A stretch of 64,000 bases of DNA from Actinopolymorpha alba DSM 45243 (GTDB lineage Bacteria; Actinomycetota; Actinomycetes; Propionibacteriales; Actinopolymorphaceae), in NCBI RefSeq assembly GCF_000373925.1, contig NZ_KB892741.1:17763-81762 (forward strand). The letters are read 5' to 3'. Positions 17,492 to 26,465 of this stretch are shown here, piece by piece (position 1 is the first letter of the stretch; each line of letters begins with the position of its first letter). The notes beneath the pieces are model-generated. The model did not search any database. It had not been told where the DNA came from and saw only the letters and a program-made list of their open reading frames with translations. The position numbers and the translations under genes were made by a program.

Positions 17492-17899
17492 GTGACAGAT
17501 GAGGCCAGATCGGACGCCGTGACCGAGGACGCACCCATGGCAGCCGAGCCGGACCAGGGCCGCCAACGCCGGCGGGATCGGAGCGGGCAGGCGGCCGGGC
17601 GGGCGTCGTTCGGCCACCTGATCGCACGGCTTCGTGACCTGCTCGCCACCGCCGTGTTCACAGTCGCGGTGCTGGCGGCGCTGGTGCTCGCGCTGGGCGC
17701 ACTGCTCACCGCGCTCGGCGCCAACGAGGGCAACGCACTCGTCTCCGGCGTACTCACCCTCGCCGGGCGGTTCGACGGGCCGTTCGCCGACATCTTCACC
17801 TTCGACAGCGTGGTGAAGCAGACCCTCGTCAACTGGGGGATCGCGGCCGCTGTCTACCTCGTGGTCGGACGGATCCTGGAGCGGCTCATTCGCCCCTGA
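17492..17899 (+). CDS. Small membrane protein of unknown function
   Basis: 135 residues from a GTG with GGAGGGG upstream. An acidic then basic N-terminal tail (residues 1-40) precedes a long hydrophobic helix (about 50-75), an extracytoplasmic-looking loop (NEGNALVSGVLTLAGRFDGP) and a final helix (about 112-130) ending in RILERLIRP. Similar two-helix proteins are widespread in actinobacteria without assigned roles. I do not recognise a named domain. Confidence 0.75.
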   Translation: MTDEARSDAVTEDAPMAAEPDQGRQRRRDRSGQAAGRASFGHLIARLRDLLATAVFTVAVLAALVLALGALLTALGANEGNALVSGVLTLAGRFDGPFADIFTFDSVVKQTLVNWGIAAAVYLVVGRILERLIRP

Positions 17900-17925
17900 C
17901 CGCCCGATCGCCTAAAGACCGTCCA

Positions 17926-17967
17926 CCGGGCGCCTCAGCCCGTCACCCGGGCGCCTCAGCCCGTCAC
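17926..17967. repeat. Two exact 21-bp tandem repeats covering a stop codon
   Basis: CCGGGCGCCTCAGCCCGTCAC occurs twice in tandem, followed by a partial third. The stop codon of the minus-strand methyltransferase lies inside the second unit. Confidence 0.9.
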
Positions 17968-18765
17968 CCGGGCGACCGCCAGCAGGTCCAGCGCGGAGTC
18001 GAGGTCGGTCGAGTCCAGCACGAAGTCGTCCGCGCTGAGGGAAGAGACGAACTCCGCGAGGTGTGCCGGCCACGCGCTCGGCGGCGCTGCCAACTGCGCG
18101 TTGACAAGATTTCCGTACCGGCGTTCCCACTCGACGATGCGTTCGCCGTGGTGCAGCCCCGTGAGCAGGGTGAGGTCGAGGGCCGGCGTGGTGAGGAGCG
18201 CTCGGAGCTCAGCGCCGGTGAGCTCGCGGGCGTGGCAGATGTTGCCGGGGGGAAAGGTGAGTCGGTTGGGCGTGGAGAGCACGACTCCGCCTCCTGGTCG
18301 GGTGACCCGCGCGCATTCGGCGACGAACGCCTCCTGGTCCCAGAGGTGTTCCACCGTCTGGAGGCTGACCGCTCCGTCGAACACCCGGTCGGCGAACGGC
18401 AGCCGCACGAGATTGCCCCGCACCACCGGAACGTGGGGGTACGACCGGCGGACGTGCGTGGCGGCCAGCTGGTCGTAGTCGAGGGCGACGACCGCGGCTC
18501 CGGTGGAACGCCGGAGGAGCTCGGCGCCGTAGCCTTCGCCGCAGCCGGCGTCGAAGAGGCTGCGGGTGGGTCCGAGACGCGGTGGGGGTGGGCCCCCACG
18601 ACGTTGAGGGCCGGAACCAGCACCGTTGTCGGCGAGGGTACGCGCCACCCATTGGTAGACGATCTCGTGCCGGCGGAACCAGTAGTTCTCGTGCCAGATC
18701 CCGGGCATGGTGCGCTCGCCCGTCAGGGGGAGAGCCTGGCTCGCACCTACGCTGCCGTCCGGCAC
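17956..18765 (-). CDS. Class I SAM-dependent methyltransferase
   Basis: 269 residues. The GTG at 18765 is preceded by AAGGAGG, so the N-terminal LPLTGERTMPGIWHENYWFRRHE block is translated; this block is characteristic of a conserved actinobacterial methyltransferase subgroup. Motif I is LFDAGCGEGYGAELL, followed by VALDYDQLAATH, FDGAVSLQTVEHLW and RPGGGVVLSTPNR. The substrate is unknown. It is divergent from the MMPL-like gene. Confidence 0.85.
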   Translation of the reverse strand: MPDGSVGASQALPLTGERTMPGIWHENYWFRRHEIVYQWVARTLADNGAGSGPQRRGGPPPPRLGPTRSLFDAGCGEGYGAELLRRSTGAAVVALDYDQLAATHVRRSYPHVPVVRGNLVRLPFADRVFDGAVSLQTVEHLWDQEAFVAECARVTRPGGGVVLSTPNRLTFPPGNICHARELTGAELRALLTTPALDLTLLTGLHHGERIVEWERRYGNLVNAQLAAPPSAWPAHLAEFVSSLSADDFVLDSTDLDSALDLLAVARVTG

Positions 18766-18851
18766 GAGCGGGCCTCCTTGAGGCGGAGGGTGTCTGGGGC
18801 GATCACGCGACCGTCAGGGTATCCACCGGCACCCGTGGGGACCATCACCGC

Positions 18852-20183
18852 ATGGGAACGATGGCGCCGGTGGTTCGCCTGGCGGTGGGGGTGGGCCTGG
18901 CGGGCGAAGCCCGTGGGGGCCAGATCCCGCTCGAGCTGGCCCAGGCGTTCGCCGGACCGGAGCTGCTGCTTCCGCTGGCCTCGGCGATCGCCTTCGGGAT
19001 CCTGGCGTTCGTCACCCGCAGCGCGCTGCTCCCCGTCGTCGTGCTGGTGAGCGCCGGCCTCGGGGTGGCCGTGGCCGCAACGACCAGCTTCGGGCTCGAC
19101 AGAGCTGGAGTGATCAGGCTGGACGGTCAGAGTGAGGCGGTCCTCGTCAGTCTTGTGGTCGGCGCCGGTGCGGGCTACTCGCTGCTGGTGGCGGGGCGGT
19201 GCGGGGAGGAGCTGCGGCATCGCGAGCGTCCTGTGGAGGCGGTCAGGGCAGCCGTGCGGCGCAGCGCCCGGCCACTCCTGGCATCCGGACTCACGGTCAT
19301 CCTCGCAGCTCTGTGCCTGGTGACGAGCGGGATGCCGACCACCAGGGCGTCGGGCGTCGTCGTCGGCCTCGCTCTGGTCGCCGCGCTCGGGATCGCGGCG
19401 GCCCTGCTGGTCGCGCTGACCTTCCTGCCGGGGGCGCTGGCGCTGCTCGGTCGCCTGGCGTACTGGCCGCGGCGCCTCGCGGTCGATGGTGAGCCGCCGG
19501 GGGCGGGTGGGCGGGTGTGGGCGGTCCTGGCCGCACTGATCGTCCGGCGTACCAAGGCGGTCTGGGTGCTCACCTTCGCGGTCCTCATCGTCCTCGTCGG
19601 GTTCGTGCCGGCGTTCCGGGCGAGTCGCGCCCTGCCGCCCGGAGGTTTTGTGCGGACGGTCCCGCTCGTGCTGGTCGTCCTGCTCGGCGTACTCGCCCTC
19701 ACCCTCAGGGCCCTGGTCGCGCCGCTGGTGCTGGTCTTCGCCGCCGTCCTGTCCGGCGGTGCGACGATCGGCGTGGCCGCGCTGGTGTTCCGGGACGTCC
19801 TGCGGTTTCCGGGCGCCGACCCGGTGGTCCCGCTGGTGGGGTTCGTCCTCCTTGTCGGCCTGAACAGCGGGTACGCCGTCCTCCTGATGGCGCGGGTGCG
19901 GGCCGAGGTGCCGGCGCTCGGAGCCCGGGCGGCGATGCTGGAGGGGCTCCGGATGACCGGCGGTGTGATCGCCGCGGCCGGCGTTGTGCTCGCGGGCAGC
20001 TTCGCCGCGCTCGCGGTCGTGCCGACGGTGTTCCTGGCACAGCTGGCGTTCATCGTGGCGTTCGGCGTTCTCCTCGACACGTTCGTCGTCCGGCCGCTTC
20101 TCGTCGCGGCGCTCGCGTTCGTGGCGGGCCGGTGGATGTGGTGGCCCGGCCGGCTCTGCCGCGAGGGATACGGCGGCCACTGA
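18852..20183 (+). CDS. Reduced MMPL/RND-superfamily membrane protein
   Basis: About 443 residues from the ATG at 18852 (weak ribosome site). Two MMPL-like membrane halves are recognisable: a helix cluster at about residues 38-205 and another at 265-435 ending in WWPGRLCRE. MMPL transporters are normally around 700 residues or more, with two large periplasmic porter domains. Here the first is missing and the second shrinks to a few residues (RASRALPPGG). The Asp-Tyr proton-relay pairs of the family (DY in TM4 and TM10) are Gly108-Tyr109 and Gly340-Tyr341. It therefore looks unable to run the usual proton-driven cycle: a decayed transporter or one reshaped for another task. Family assignment is by pattern only. 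Confidence 0.7.
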   Translation: MGTMAPVVRLAVGVGLAGEARGGQIPLELAQAFAGPELLLPLASAIAFGILAFVTRSALLPVVVLVSAGLGVAVAATTSFGLDRAGVIRLDGQSEAVLVSLVVGAGAGYSLLVAGRCGEELRHRERPVEAVRAAVRRSARPLLASGLTVILAALCLVTSGMPTTRASGVVVGLALVAALGIAAALLVALTFLPGALALLGRLAYWPRRLAVDGEPPGAGGRVWAVLAALIVRRTKAVWVLTFAVLIVLVGFVPAFRASRALPPGGFVRTVPLVLVVLLGVLALTLRALVAPLVLVFAAVLSGGATIGVAALVFRDVLRFPGADPVVPLVGFVLLVGLNSGYAVLLMARVRAEVPALGARAAMLEGLRMTGGVIAAAGVVLAGSFAALAVVPTVFLAQLAFIVAFGVLLDTFVVRPLLVAALAFVAGRWMWWPGRLCREGYGGH

Positions 20184-20194
20184 GCCAGGGCCCC

Positions 20195-20247
20195 AAATGA
20201 TCACGTATACGTGGAAGCCGGCAATGACCACGTATACGTGATCATTT
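20195..20247. repeat. Pair of CACGTATACGTG palindromes (family C, copies 1-2)
   Basis: AAATGATCACGTATACGTG (20195-20213) and its complement CACGTATACGTGATCATTT (20229-20247) face each other across 15 bases. The whole forms a fold-back, and each half carries the GTATAC-centred palindrome that recurs at 53132, 55966, 56034 and 59914. Confidence 0.9.
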
Positions 20248-20347
20248 AGGCAGGCGGCGGAGCCCCTGGGAGACCCGGTGTCTGGCTTCCTCACGTGGGG
20301 GAGGGAGCACGCAGAGGCGTCGAGTGAGTACGTTACGTTTCTCCGCT

Positions 20348-21073
20348 ATGCGGACCAACCGGATGAAACTCGTGGCCTGCGTGGCCGCCCTCGCCGTACC
20401 CGTCGTAGCGCTTTCGGCCTGCTCCAGTTCGGATCCCGAGGCCGCCGCGCCGACACCCACGAAGACCTCCGCGGCGCCCGCGCCCACCGCGCAGGCGGGC
20501 GCGACCCTCACCGCGCCCGCGCGCGAGCCCGTACAGGACGCCGGCAAGGCCGCCGGCAAGGCCGACACTGACCAGGCCGCGGACCGCGCACCCCGCAAGC
20601 CCGCCGCCACGCCCTGGCCGGAGGAGAAGAAGCCCCAGAAGATCAGCCTCACGAAGACCGCGGGCTGCCAGCTGCTGGGCAAGATGTCGGTCGCGGACTT
20701 CGACGTCGACGCCGGCAAGCCCAGCGACGACGCGTCCACGTTGTTCGAGAACGCCAGGGACTGCTCGCTGAAGGGGAAGTCGAGCGAGCGGTACCTCAGC
20801 GTCACCGCCGTCACCGACGAGGGCTTCGAGGCGTTCATGCCGGGCGTGGACGGGGACGTGCGGAAGTTCAAGGCCGCGGGGTTCGCGGCCGCGACGATCC
20901 GCCTGCCGCACCTCAACACCGCCTGCTTCGCCAGCGTCGACGTGGCGAAGGGTCAGATGCTCTTCCTGCAGTACACCGCGAGTTCGACGGGTGCCAAGGC
21001 GTCGCAGGACGAGCTGTGCGACACCGCCTCGAAGGCCGCGACCGCGGCGGTCAAGGTGCTCGTCGGCAGCTGA
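20348..21073 (+). CDS. DUF3558-type lipoprotein
   Basis: 241 residues from the ATG at 20348. The N-terminus is a lipoprotein signal with lipobox ALSAC (Cys25), followed by a disordered Ala/Pro/Thr/Lys linker to about residue 105. The C-terminal domain has the paired cysteines and layout of DUF3558: GCQLLGKMSVADF, NARDCSLKG, LPHLNTACFASVDV, QDELCDTASKAATAAVKVL. These outer-face lipoproteins are common in actinobacteria with unknown function. A GTG at 20324 is an alternative start. It does not form an operon with its neighbours. Confidence 0.85.
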   Translation: MRTNRMKLVACVAALAVPVVALSACSSSDPEAAAPTPTKTSAAPAPTAQAGATLTAPAREPVQDAGKAAGKADTDQAADRAPRKPAATPWPEEKKPQKISLTKTAGCQLLGKMSVADFDVDAGKPSDDASTLFENARDCSLKGKSSERYLSVTAVTDEGFEAFMPGVDGDVRKFKAAGFAAATIRLPHLNTACFASVDVAKGQMLFLQYTASSTGAKASQDELCDTASKAATAAVKVLVGS

Positions 21074-21219
21074 CCGCCCCAGACGGGTCCGGTATCGGAC
21101 CCGATGGGAGGGCGACGGGGGTGTTGCCGGGCATTCCTGTACCAGACTGAGGCCCTGTACGAGGCGCGGCGGTCACGCGGCCGCCGCGCGCACGTTTGGA
21201 GAAGGAGAGGGGTACGCCA

Positions 21220-22104
21220 GTGTCCGGCACTGGTTCCACCACCGGCGGGTCCGCCGCGACAGACACGTTCTTCACCAACCTCAGTCCCGGTGCACTGGGC
21301 ATCAACCCCGGCTTCGAGGCGGCGGTGGAGCTGGCCGGCGAGTTCGGGTTCGGAGCGGTCGAGCCGGATCTGCGCTACCTCGGCACGCTGACAGAGGAGC
21401 AGGCAGGCCAGCTTCGTGCCCGCCTGGCCGACCGCGACATCCGGTGGGGTAACACCGGCATCCCGGTCGACCTCAACGCCGACGCCGCGACGTTCGCCAC
21501 CCAGCTGGCGGAGCTTCCCGCGTACGCCGCGACGCTGCGCAGGTGGTCCGTCGACCGGGCGGGCACCTGGATCCGGCCGATGAGCGACCACCTGACGTAC
21601 CGCCGTAACTTCACCCGGCACGTGGAGCGGATCGCGCTGGTCGACGAGATCCTCGCGGATGCGGGGGTGCGGTTCGGCCTGGAGTACGTCGGTCCGAAGA
21701 CGTTCTGGTCCACCGAGCGGCATCCGTTCGTCCATACGCTCGCCGAGGTGAAGGAACTGCTCGCCGCGGTCGGGAGCCCGAACGTGGGCGTCATCCTCGA
21801 CACCTTCCACTGGTACACCTCGGCGGAGACCGCTGACGACCTGCGCGGCCTGGCCGCCGAGCAGATCGTGGCGGTCGACGTCAACGACGCGCCGGCCGGG
21901 CTGGAACGCGACGAGCAACAGGACCTCTCCCGCACGCTGCCCGGGGCGACCGGGGTCATCGACCTCGCGGGCTTCGTCGGCGCGTTGCGCGAGATCGGGT
22001 ACACCGGACCAGTCAAGGTCGAGCCGTTCAACGCGGAGCTTCGGGCCCTACCGGTCCGTGACGTCGTAGCCAAGACGGCGGAGTCGCTCGCCGCGGTTCT
22101 GTAG
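21220..22104 (+). CDS. TIM-barrel sugar phosphate isomerase/epimerase (AP-endonuclease-2 family)
   Basis: 294 residues from the GTG at 21220, which has AAGGAGAGGGG upstream; the earlier in-frame TTG at 21196 lies inside that ribosome site. The fold signatures are strand-end acidic and histidine residues that bind metal: FGLEYVGP, VILDTFHWY, IVAVDVNDAP, GPVKVEPFN. The family interconverts keto- and aldo-sugars or inositols, or acts as dehydratase. Without neighbouring sugar genes the substrate remains unknown. Confidence 0.85.
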   Translation: MSGTGSTTGGSAATDTFFTNLSPGALGINPGFEAAVELAGEFGFGAVEPDLRYLGTLTEEQAGQLRARLADRDIRWGNTGIPVDLNADAATFATQLAELPAYAATLRRWSVDRAGTWIRPMSDHLTYRRNFTRHVERIALVDEILADAGVRFGLEYVGPKTFWSTERHPFVHTLAEVKELLAAVGSPNVGVILDTFHWYTSAETADDLRGLAAEQIVAVDVNDAPAGLERDEQQDLSRTLPGATGVIDLAGFVGALREIGYTGPVKVEPFNAELRALPVRDVVAKTAESLAAVL

Positions 22105-22158
22105 AGGTCGCGCGGACAGGGCCGCGCAGCCCGCGACATCCCATCCGCGCGACCTCTA
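22102..22158 (+). terminator. 15-bp perfect inverted repeat at the isomerase stop
   Basis: TAGAGGTCGCGCGGA (22102-22116, including the stop codon) is exactly complementary to 22144-22158, enclosing 27 bases. It is placed as a terminator. GCGCGGACAGG within it recurs nearby and at 53098. Confidence 0.65.
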
Positions 22159-22374
22159 AGGTCCGCTTCTTTCGGCCGCGGCAGCCGATGGTTGCGGTAA
22201 AAGCTACTCGCGGGTAACGTCGCGCGGACAGGATCGCCATCCCCGCGGACAGGGTCACCGGCGGCCTGGCAGGCTGTGAAGCGTCCCAGGCAGCCGTGAC
22301 CGCTCCCGAGCGGTGGACGACCTGCCGCGCAAGCCAGCTCGGTGCGAGGAGCGAGTGAGGAGCCCGACGCGAGC

Positions 22375-23172
22375 ATGAACATCGTCGTGTGTGTGAAGTA
22401 CGTTCCGGACGCCACCGCCGACCGGACCTTCGACCCGGCCGACAGGACTGTCGACCGCGTCAACGTGCCCGGCGTCCTCTCCGAACTCGACGAGCACGCC
22501 ATCGAGGCGGCGCTACAGCTCGCGGAGTCCGGCGACGCCGAGGTCACGGCCCTCACGGTCGGACCCGCTGGCGCCTCGGACGCCATCAAGAAGGCCCTGC
22601 AGATGGGTGTCGACAAGGGCGTCCACGTCACCGACGACGCGATCCACGGCTCCGACGCGCCGGCGACCTCGCTGGTGCTCGCGAAGGCGCTGACGAAGCT
22701 CGACGAGACCAGCCCGGTCGATCTGGTTCTGTGCGGCATGGCGTCCACGGACGGCGGGATGTCCGTCGTTCCCGCGATGCTGGCCGAACGCCTCGGTCGG
22801 CCGCAGGTGACTTTCGCAGGGTCGCTCGAGCTCTCCGATGACCGCGGGACGCTGACGATCCGCCGGGATGGCGAGGCCGCGACTGAGACGGTCGAGGCCA
22901 CCCTGCCCGCCGTCGTGTCCGTCACCGACCAGGCCAACGAGCCCCGCTACCCGTCGTTCAAGGGAATCATGGCGGCGAAGAAGAAGCCCGTGGAGACCTG
23001 GAGCCTCGCCGACCTCGGCGTGGCCGCCAGCGAGGTTGGCCTGGCCGTGGCGTGGTCCACAGTCGAGTCGTACGCCCAGCGGCCGCCGCGCCAGAAGGGC
23101 ACCGTCGTCACCGACGACGGAGACGGCGGGCGGCAGCTCGTCGCGTTCCTGGCCGAGCAGAAGTTCGTGTGA
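22375..23172 (+). CDS. etfB: Electron transfer flavoprotein beta subunit
   Basis: 265 residues beginning MNIVVCVKYVPD at the ATG 22375. EtfB holds AMP and the interdomain loop that docks acyl-CoA dehydrogenases; LALQLAESG-type (ALQLAESGDAEVTAL), the VDLVLCGMASTDGG segment and the C-terminal RYPSFKGIMAAKKKP are diagnostic. It works with EtfA in the cytoplasm to pass electrons from beta-oxidation dehydrogenases to the membrane quinone pool. etfA follows 15 bases later in the same operon. Confidence 0.96.
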   Translation: MNIVVCVKYVPDATADRTFDPADRTVDRVNVPGVLSELDEHAIEAALQLAESGDAEVTALTVGPAGASDAIKKALQMGVDKGVHVTDDAIHGSDAPATSLVLAKALTKLDETSPVDLVLCGMASTDGGMSVVPAMLAERLGRPQVTFAGSLELSDDRGTLTIRRDGEAATETVEATLPAVVSVTDQANEPRYPSFKGIMAAKKKPVETWSLADLGVAASEVGLAVAWSTVESYAQRPPRQKGTVVTDDGDGGRQLVAFLAEQKFV

Positions 23173-23187
23173 GAGAAGGCTGCGCAG

Positions 23188-24153
23188 ATGGGTGAGATTC
23201 TCGTCCTCGTCGACCACGCCGACGGGGTGGTACGCAAGACCGCCATGGAGCTCCTGACCATCGCCCGGCGTCTTGGGGAGCCGGCGGCGGTCTTTGTCGG
23301 GACCGGGTACGAACGCGCCAAGGACACCCTCGCGGCGTACGGCGCGCAGAAGGTCTACCTGCTCGAGCAGCCCGAGCTGACGGAGTACCTCGTGGCACCG
23401 CAGGCGGACGCACTCGCCCAACTCGCCGAACGGGCCCAACCGGCCGCGATCCTGCTGACCTCGAACTCCGACGGCAAGGAGATCGCCGGGCGGCTCGCGA
23501 TCAAGCTCGGCTCCGGCCTGGTGACGGACGCGGTCGACGTGGTGGCGGGCGACGATGGTGCCCCGGTCGCGACGCAGTCCGTGTTCGCCGGCAACTACTC
23601 AGTCCAGGCGAAGGTCACCCACGGGACCCCCATCATCACTGTGAAGCCGAACGCCGCGACTCCCGAGCCCGCGGCGGCACAGCCGGTCGAGGAGAAGGTC
23701 GGCGTCACGATCTCTGAGGCGGCGAAGGGTGCCCGGGTGGTCGAGCGTGCGCCGCGTACCCAGACCGGGCGGCCCGACCTCACCGAGGCCGCGGTCGTCG
23801 TGTCGGGTGGTCGTGGTGTCGGCTCGGCGGAGAACTTCACCGTTGTCGAAGGGCTCGCTGACGCGCTCGGCGGCGCGGTCGGTGCGTCGCGGGCGGCGGT
23901 CGACTCCGGGTGGTACCCCCACGCCTATCAGGTCGGGCAGACCGGCAAGACCGTCTCGCCGCAGTTGTACGTCGCGGCCGGCATCTCCGGCGCGATCCAG
24001 CACCGTGCCGGCATGCAGACCTCCCGGACGATCGTCGTCGTCAACAAGGACCCGGAGGCTCCGATCTTCGAGATGGCCGACTTCGGAGTCGTCGGCGACC
24101 TCCACAAGGTGCTCCCGCAGGCGACGGAGGAGATCACCCGCCGTAAGGGCTAG
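23188..24153 (+). CDS. etfA: Electron transfer flavoprotein alpha subunit
   Basis: 321 residues, ATG with AGAAGG upstream. The C-terminal FAD-binding domain is clear: [57 protein letters not shown] and [11 protein letters not shown]-type [22 protein letters not shown]. It completes the heterodimer with EtfB. The N-terminal domain (residues 1-190) has the usual ETF alpha pattern. No ETF dehydrogenase is visible in the window. Confidence 0.96.
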   Translation: MGEILVLVDHADGVVRKTAMELLTIARRLGEPAAVFVGTGYERAKDTLAAYGAQKVYLLEQPELTEYLVAPQADALAQLAERAQPAAILLTSNSDGKEIAGRLAIKLGSGLVTDAVDVVAGDDGAPVATQSVFAGNYSVQAKVTHGTPIITVKPNAATPEPAAAQPVEEKVGVTISEAAKGARVVERAPRTQTGRPDLTEAAVVVSGGRGVGSAENFTVVEGLADALGGAVGASRAAVDSGWYPHAYQVGQTGKTVSPQLYVAAGISGAIQHRAGMQTSRTIVVVNKDPEAPIFEMADFGVVGDLHKVLPQATEEITRRKG

Positions 24154-24646
24154 ACCGTGTCTTGTCTGTGGTGCTGAGGCTTATTCAGAACCCATCGCCT
24201 TGGGCACGGTTCTTTTGGATCCGGTCGAGCGAAGTTGATCAACGGCGGCGGAACCGGACACCCGCAGCGGTGAACGCCCGAAGCCGGGACCGTTGATCAA
24301 TTTCGCGGATGTGCGGGCCAGGATGAGGAAGAGATCTCGGCGCTAGGTGGCCAATCGGGCAAGGCAATGGAGCATTTCCGCATCCGGAGCACCGGAAAAG
24401 CTCCACTGCTCTAGGCCCGCGCTCCTGCGGCGGCCAAGTTGTCTCACGAACCCAGGCTCGAAGATCGTCCTCGATGCGAGATCGGCCACCGCGGCTGCCA
24501 TGACCTGGCAGAGGTGACGAAGCTGAGACACCTCCACCAAGTCCTCGCGCCGCTCGGGGCACGGCAGGGCACCCGCCGGGTAGGCCGATCCTCATCCACG
24601 ACGGTCAGTCAGACCAAGACCTCAACGAAGATCTACGGAACACGCG
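24154..24646. other. Intergenic region with repeat remnants
   Basis: About 490 bases with no convincing gene. It holds a 19-base copy of TGAGGCTTATTCAGAACCC (24175-24193; other copy at 14936), a TTGATCAA fold-back (24231-24304) and ATGCGAGATCGGCCACCG (24474-24491), preceded by GTCTCACG. A related arrangement is seen at 45624-45763. Confidence 0.6.
24231..24304. repeat. TTGATCAA fold-back
   Basis: GAAGTTGATCAACGG (24231-24245) and CCGTTGATCAATTTC (24290-24304) are imperfect inverted arms, separated by 44 bases. Confidence 0.7.
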
Positions 24647-25813
24647 CTAGTTCGTTCCGAAGAGGTCGCGGGTGTAGACCTTGTGCCGCAGGGGTTGGAC
24701 CTCGTCGGTAAGACGGTTGGCGATGATCAGGTCGGTGGTCTCGGTGAAGTGCGCGAAGTCCTCGGTCACCGGCGTGTTGTGGAAGCTGTCGGCATCGAGT
24801 GCTGGCTCGTAGATGAGGACATCGACGCCCTTGTCGCGGAGCCGCTCGATGACGCCCTGGATGCTGCTGGCACGGAAGTTGTCCGAGCCGGCCTTCATGA
24901 TGAGGCGGTAGACACCCACGCGGGTCGGTTGGCGGCTGAGGATGTCGTCGGCAATGAAGTCCATGCGGGTCGCATTGGAGTCGACGATGGCCTGGATCAG
25001 GTTCTGTGGCACGTCCGCGTAGTTGGCCAGAAGTTGCTTGGTGTCCTTGGGCAGGCAGTATCCGCCATAGCCGAAAGACGGGTTGTTGTGGTAGTCGCCG
25101 ATGCGCTGGTCGAGGCCGATACCGTCGATGATCTCCCGAGGATTGAGGCCGTGCGTCGCGGCGAAGGAGTCGAGTTCGTTGAAGTAGGCGACCCGCATGG
25201 CGAGGTAGGTGTTGGCGAAGAGCTTGATCGCCTCTGCTTCCGTGCTGCCGGTAAGCAGGACGGCGGGGTCCTCGTCGATGGCGGCATCGCGGAGCAACTC
25301 GGCGAACGTCCGCGCGCGGTCGCTGACCTCACCGACGATGATCCGGGAGGGGTGGAGGTTGTCGTACAACGCCTTGCCCTCACGGAGGAACTCCGGGGAG
25401 AAGATGACGTTCTGGGCGTCCTTGGTGACGCGAAGTCGCTCGGTGAAGCCTACTGGGACCGTTGACTTGATGACTGTCACGGCGTCGGGCTCGATGCGCA
25501 TGATGTCGTCGATGACGCTCTCGACCGTCGTGGTGTTGAAGTAGTTCGTGTCTGGGTCGTAGTCCGTCGGCGTCGCGATCACGATGAAGTCGGCGCCGGC
25601 GTAGGCGTCCTGCCTGTCGAGGGTGAATCGAAGGTTGAGTTCCTTGGTCGTCAGGTACTCGATGATCTCGGGGTCCCTGATCGGACTTTGCCGATCGTTC
25701 AGCGCCGCCACTCGGCTGGGGTCGATATCGAGACCCACGACCTCGTTGTGCTGGGCGAGGAGCACGGATATCGAGAGTCCGACGTATCCAGTACCGACGA
25801 CTGCGATCTTCAT
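24647..25813 (-). CDS. ugd: UDP-glucose 6-dehydrogenase (short, enterobacterial-type)
   Basis: 388 residues; oxidises UDP-glucose twice to UDP-glucuronate for surface polysaccharide. N-terminal NAD motif is [10 protein letters not shown] (residues 5-14); catalytic Cys253 is in [23 protein letters not shown] and [21 protein letters not shown] are family signatures. Length and these signatures match the short class typified by E. coli Ugd, rather than the longer (about 440-residue) form common in actinobacteria. It stands alone, with no glycosyltransferase genes beside it. Acquisition by transfer is possible but unproven. Confidence 0.93.
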   Translation of the reverse strand: MKIAVVGTGYVGLSISVLLAQHNEVVGLDIDPSRVAALNDRQSPIRDPEIIEYLTTKELNLRFTLDRQDAYAGADFIVIATPTDYDPDTNYFNTTTVESVIDDIMRIEPDAVTVIKSTVPVGFTERLRVTKDAQNVIFSPEFLREGKALYDNLHPSRIIVGEVSDRARTFAELLRDAAIDEDPAVLLTGSTEAEAIKLFANTYLAMRVAYFNELDSFAATHGLNPREIIDGIGLDQRIGDYHNNPSFGYGGYCLPKDTKQLLANYADVPQNLIQAIVDSNATRMDFIADDILSRQPTRVGVYRLIMKAGSDNFRASSIQGVIERLRDKGVDVLIYEPALDADSFHNTPVTEDFAHFTETTDLIIANRLTDEVQPLRHKVYTRDLFGTN

Positions 25814-25898
25814 GCGGCGAGGACCCTCTCTCTGCGGACCAAAGTGTCAGGAGCATACGCCCACAAAGTGATGGCGAAAGGGTCGCACTCGAGCCCCG

Positions 25899-26465
25899 GT
25901 GACCACCGATGAGGTGGCCGGGGCACTCGAGGGGTTGCGTGCTGGCGCACCTCTCGTTCACTGCCTGACCAACGTTGTCGTCGCGGGATTCACTGCCAAC
26001 GCGCTCCTGGCCGCCGGGGCGTCGCCGGCGATGGCTGATGCGGTCGAGGACGCTGAGGTGCTGGCCCGAGCGGCCGGGGGCGTCCTGGTCAACCTGGGTA
26101 CGGCCACCCACGCCTCGGCGGCGGGCATGCGGGCCGCCGTGGATCTGTGCCGCCTGGGAGCGCGGCGGGTCCTGGTCAAGGGCGGGCATCGAACCAGCGC
26201 CGGCGAGTCCGCCGATGTTTACGTCGACCGGGAGGTCACCACGTGGTTCCGGGCGCCGCGGGTCGACACCAAGCACTCCCACGGCACGGGCTGCACCCTG
26301 TCGTCCGCGATCGCGGCGCTGCGCCCCCGGCGCCCCGACTGGATCAGCGCGGTCGGTGACGCGAAGGCGTACGTCACCGAGGCGCTCGCGGCCGCCGACC
26401 GGCTCTCGGTCGGTACGGGTTGCGGACCGGTCCACCACTCCCACGCCTGGTGGGGACCGCGATGA
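25899..26465 (+). CDS. ThiM/ThiD chimera: hydroxyethylthiazole kinase N-part joined to HMP(-P) kinase C-part
   Basis: 188 residues, much shorter than either parent (about 260-280). Residues 1-80 ([28 protein letters not shown]...) are the N-terminus of hydroxyethylthiazole kinase ThiM. From about residue 84 (RRVLVKGGH) the sequence is the C-terminal half of hydroxymethylpyrimidine kinase Thi[40 protein letters not shown] and the terminal [15 protein letters not shown]. Both parents share the ribokinase fold, and the join keeps frame. The GTGC anion hole is kept, but the ThiD substrate and ATP elements of its N-half and the ThiM C-half are gone. It is most simply a deletion between neighbouring thiM and thiD genes. 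The downstream tenA remnant supports a decayed thiamin-salvage operon. Activity is doubtful. Confidence 0.75.
   Translation: MTTDEVAGALEGLRAGAPLVHCLTNVVVAGFTANALLAAGASPAMADAVEDAEVLARAAGGVLVNLGTATHASAAGMRAAVDLCRLGARRVLVKGGHRTSAGESADVYVDREVTTWFRAPRVDTKHSHGTGCTLSSAIAALRPRRPDWISAVGDAKAYVTEALAAADRLSVGTGCGPVHHSHAWWGPR

Noticed and set aside
18582-18851. N-terminal 90-codon extension of the MMPL-like protein
   Set aside because: It overlaps the divergent methyltransferase in antisense, has Arg/Gly-rich shadow composition, and no conserved porter-domain sequence.
24239-24595. 118-codon minus-strand frame after etfA
   Set aside because: No ribosome site, unlike-protein composition, and it spans repeat remnants.
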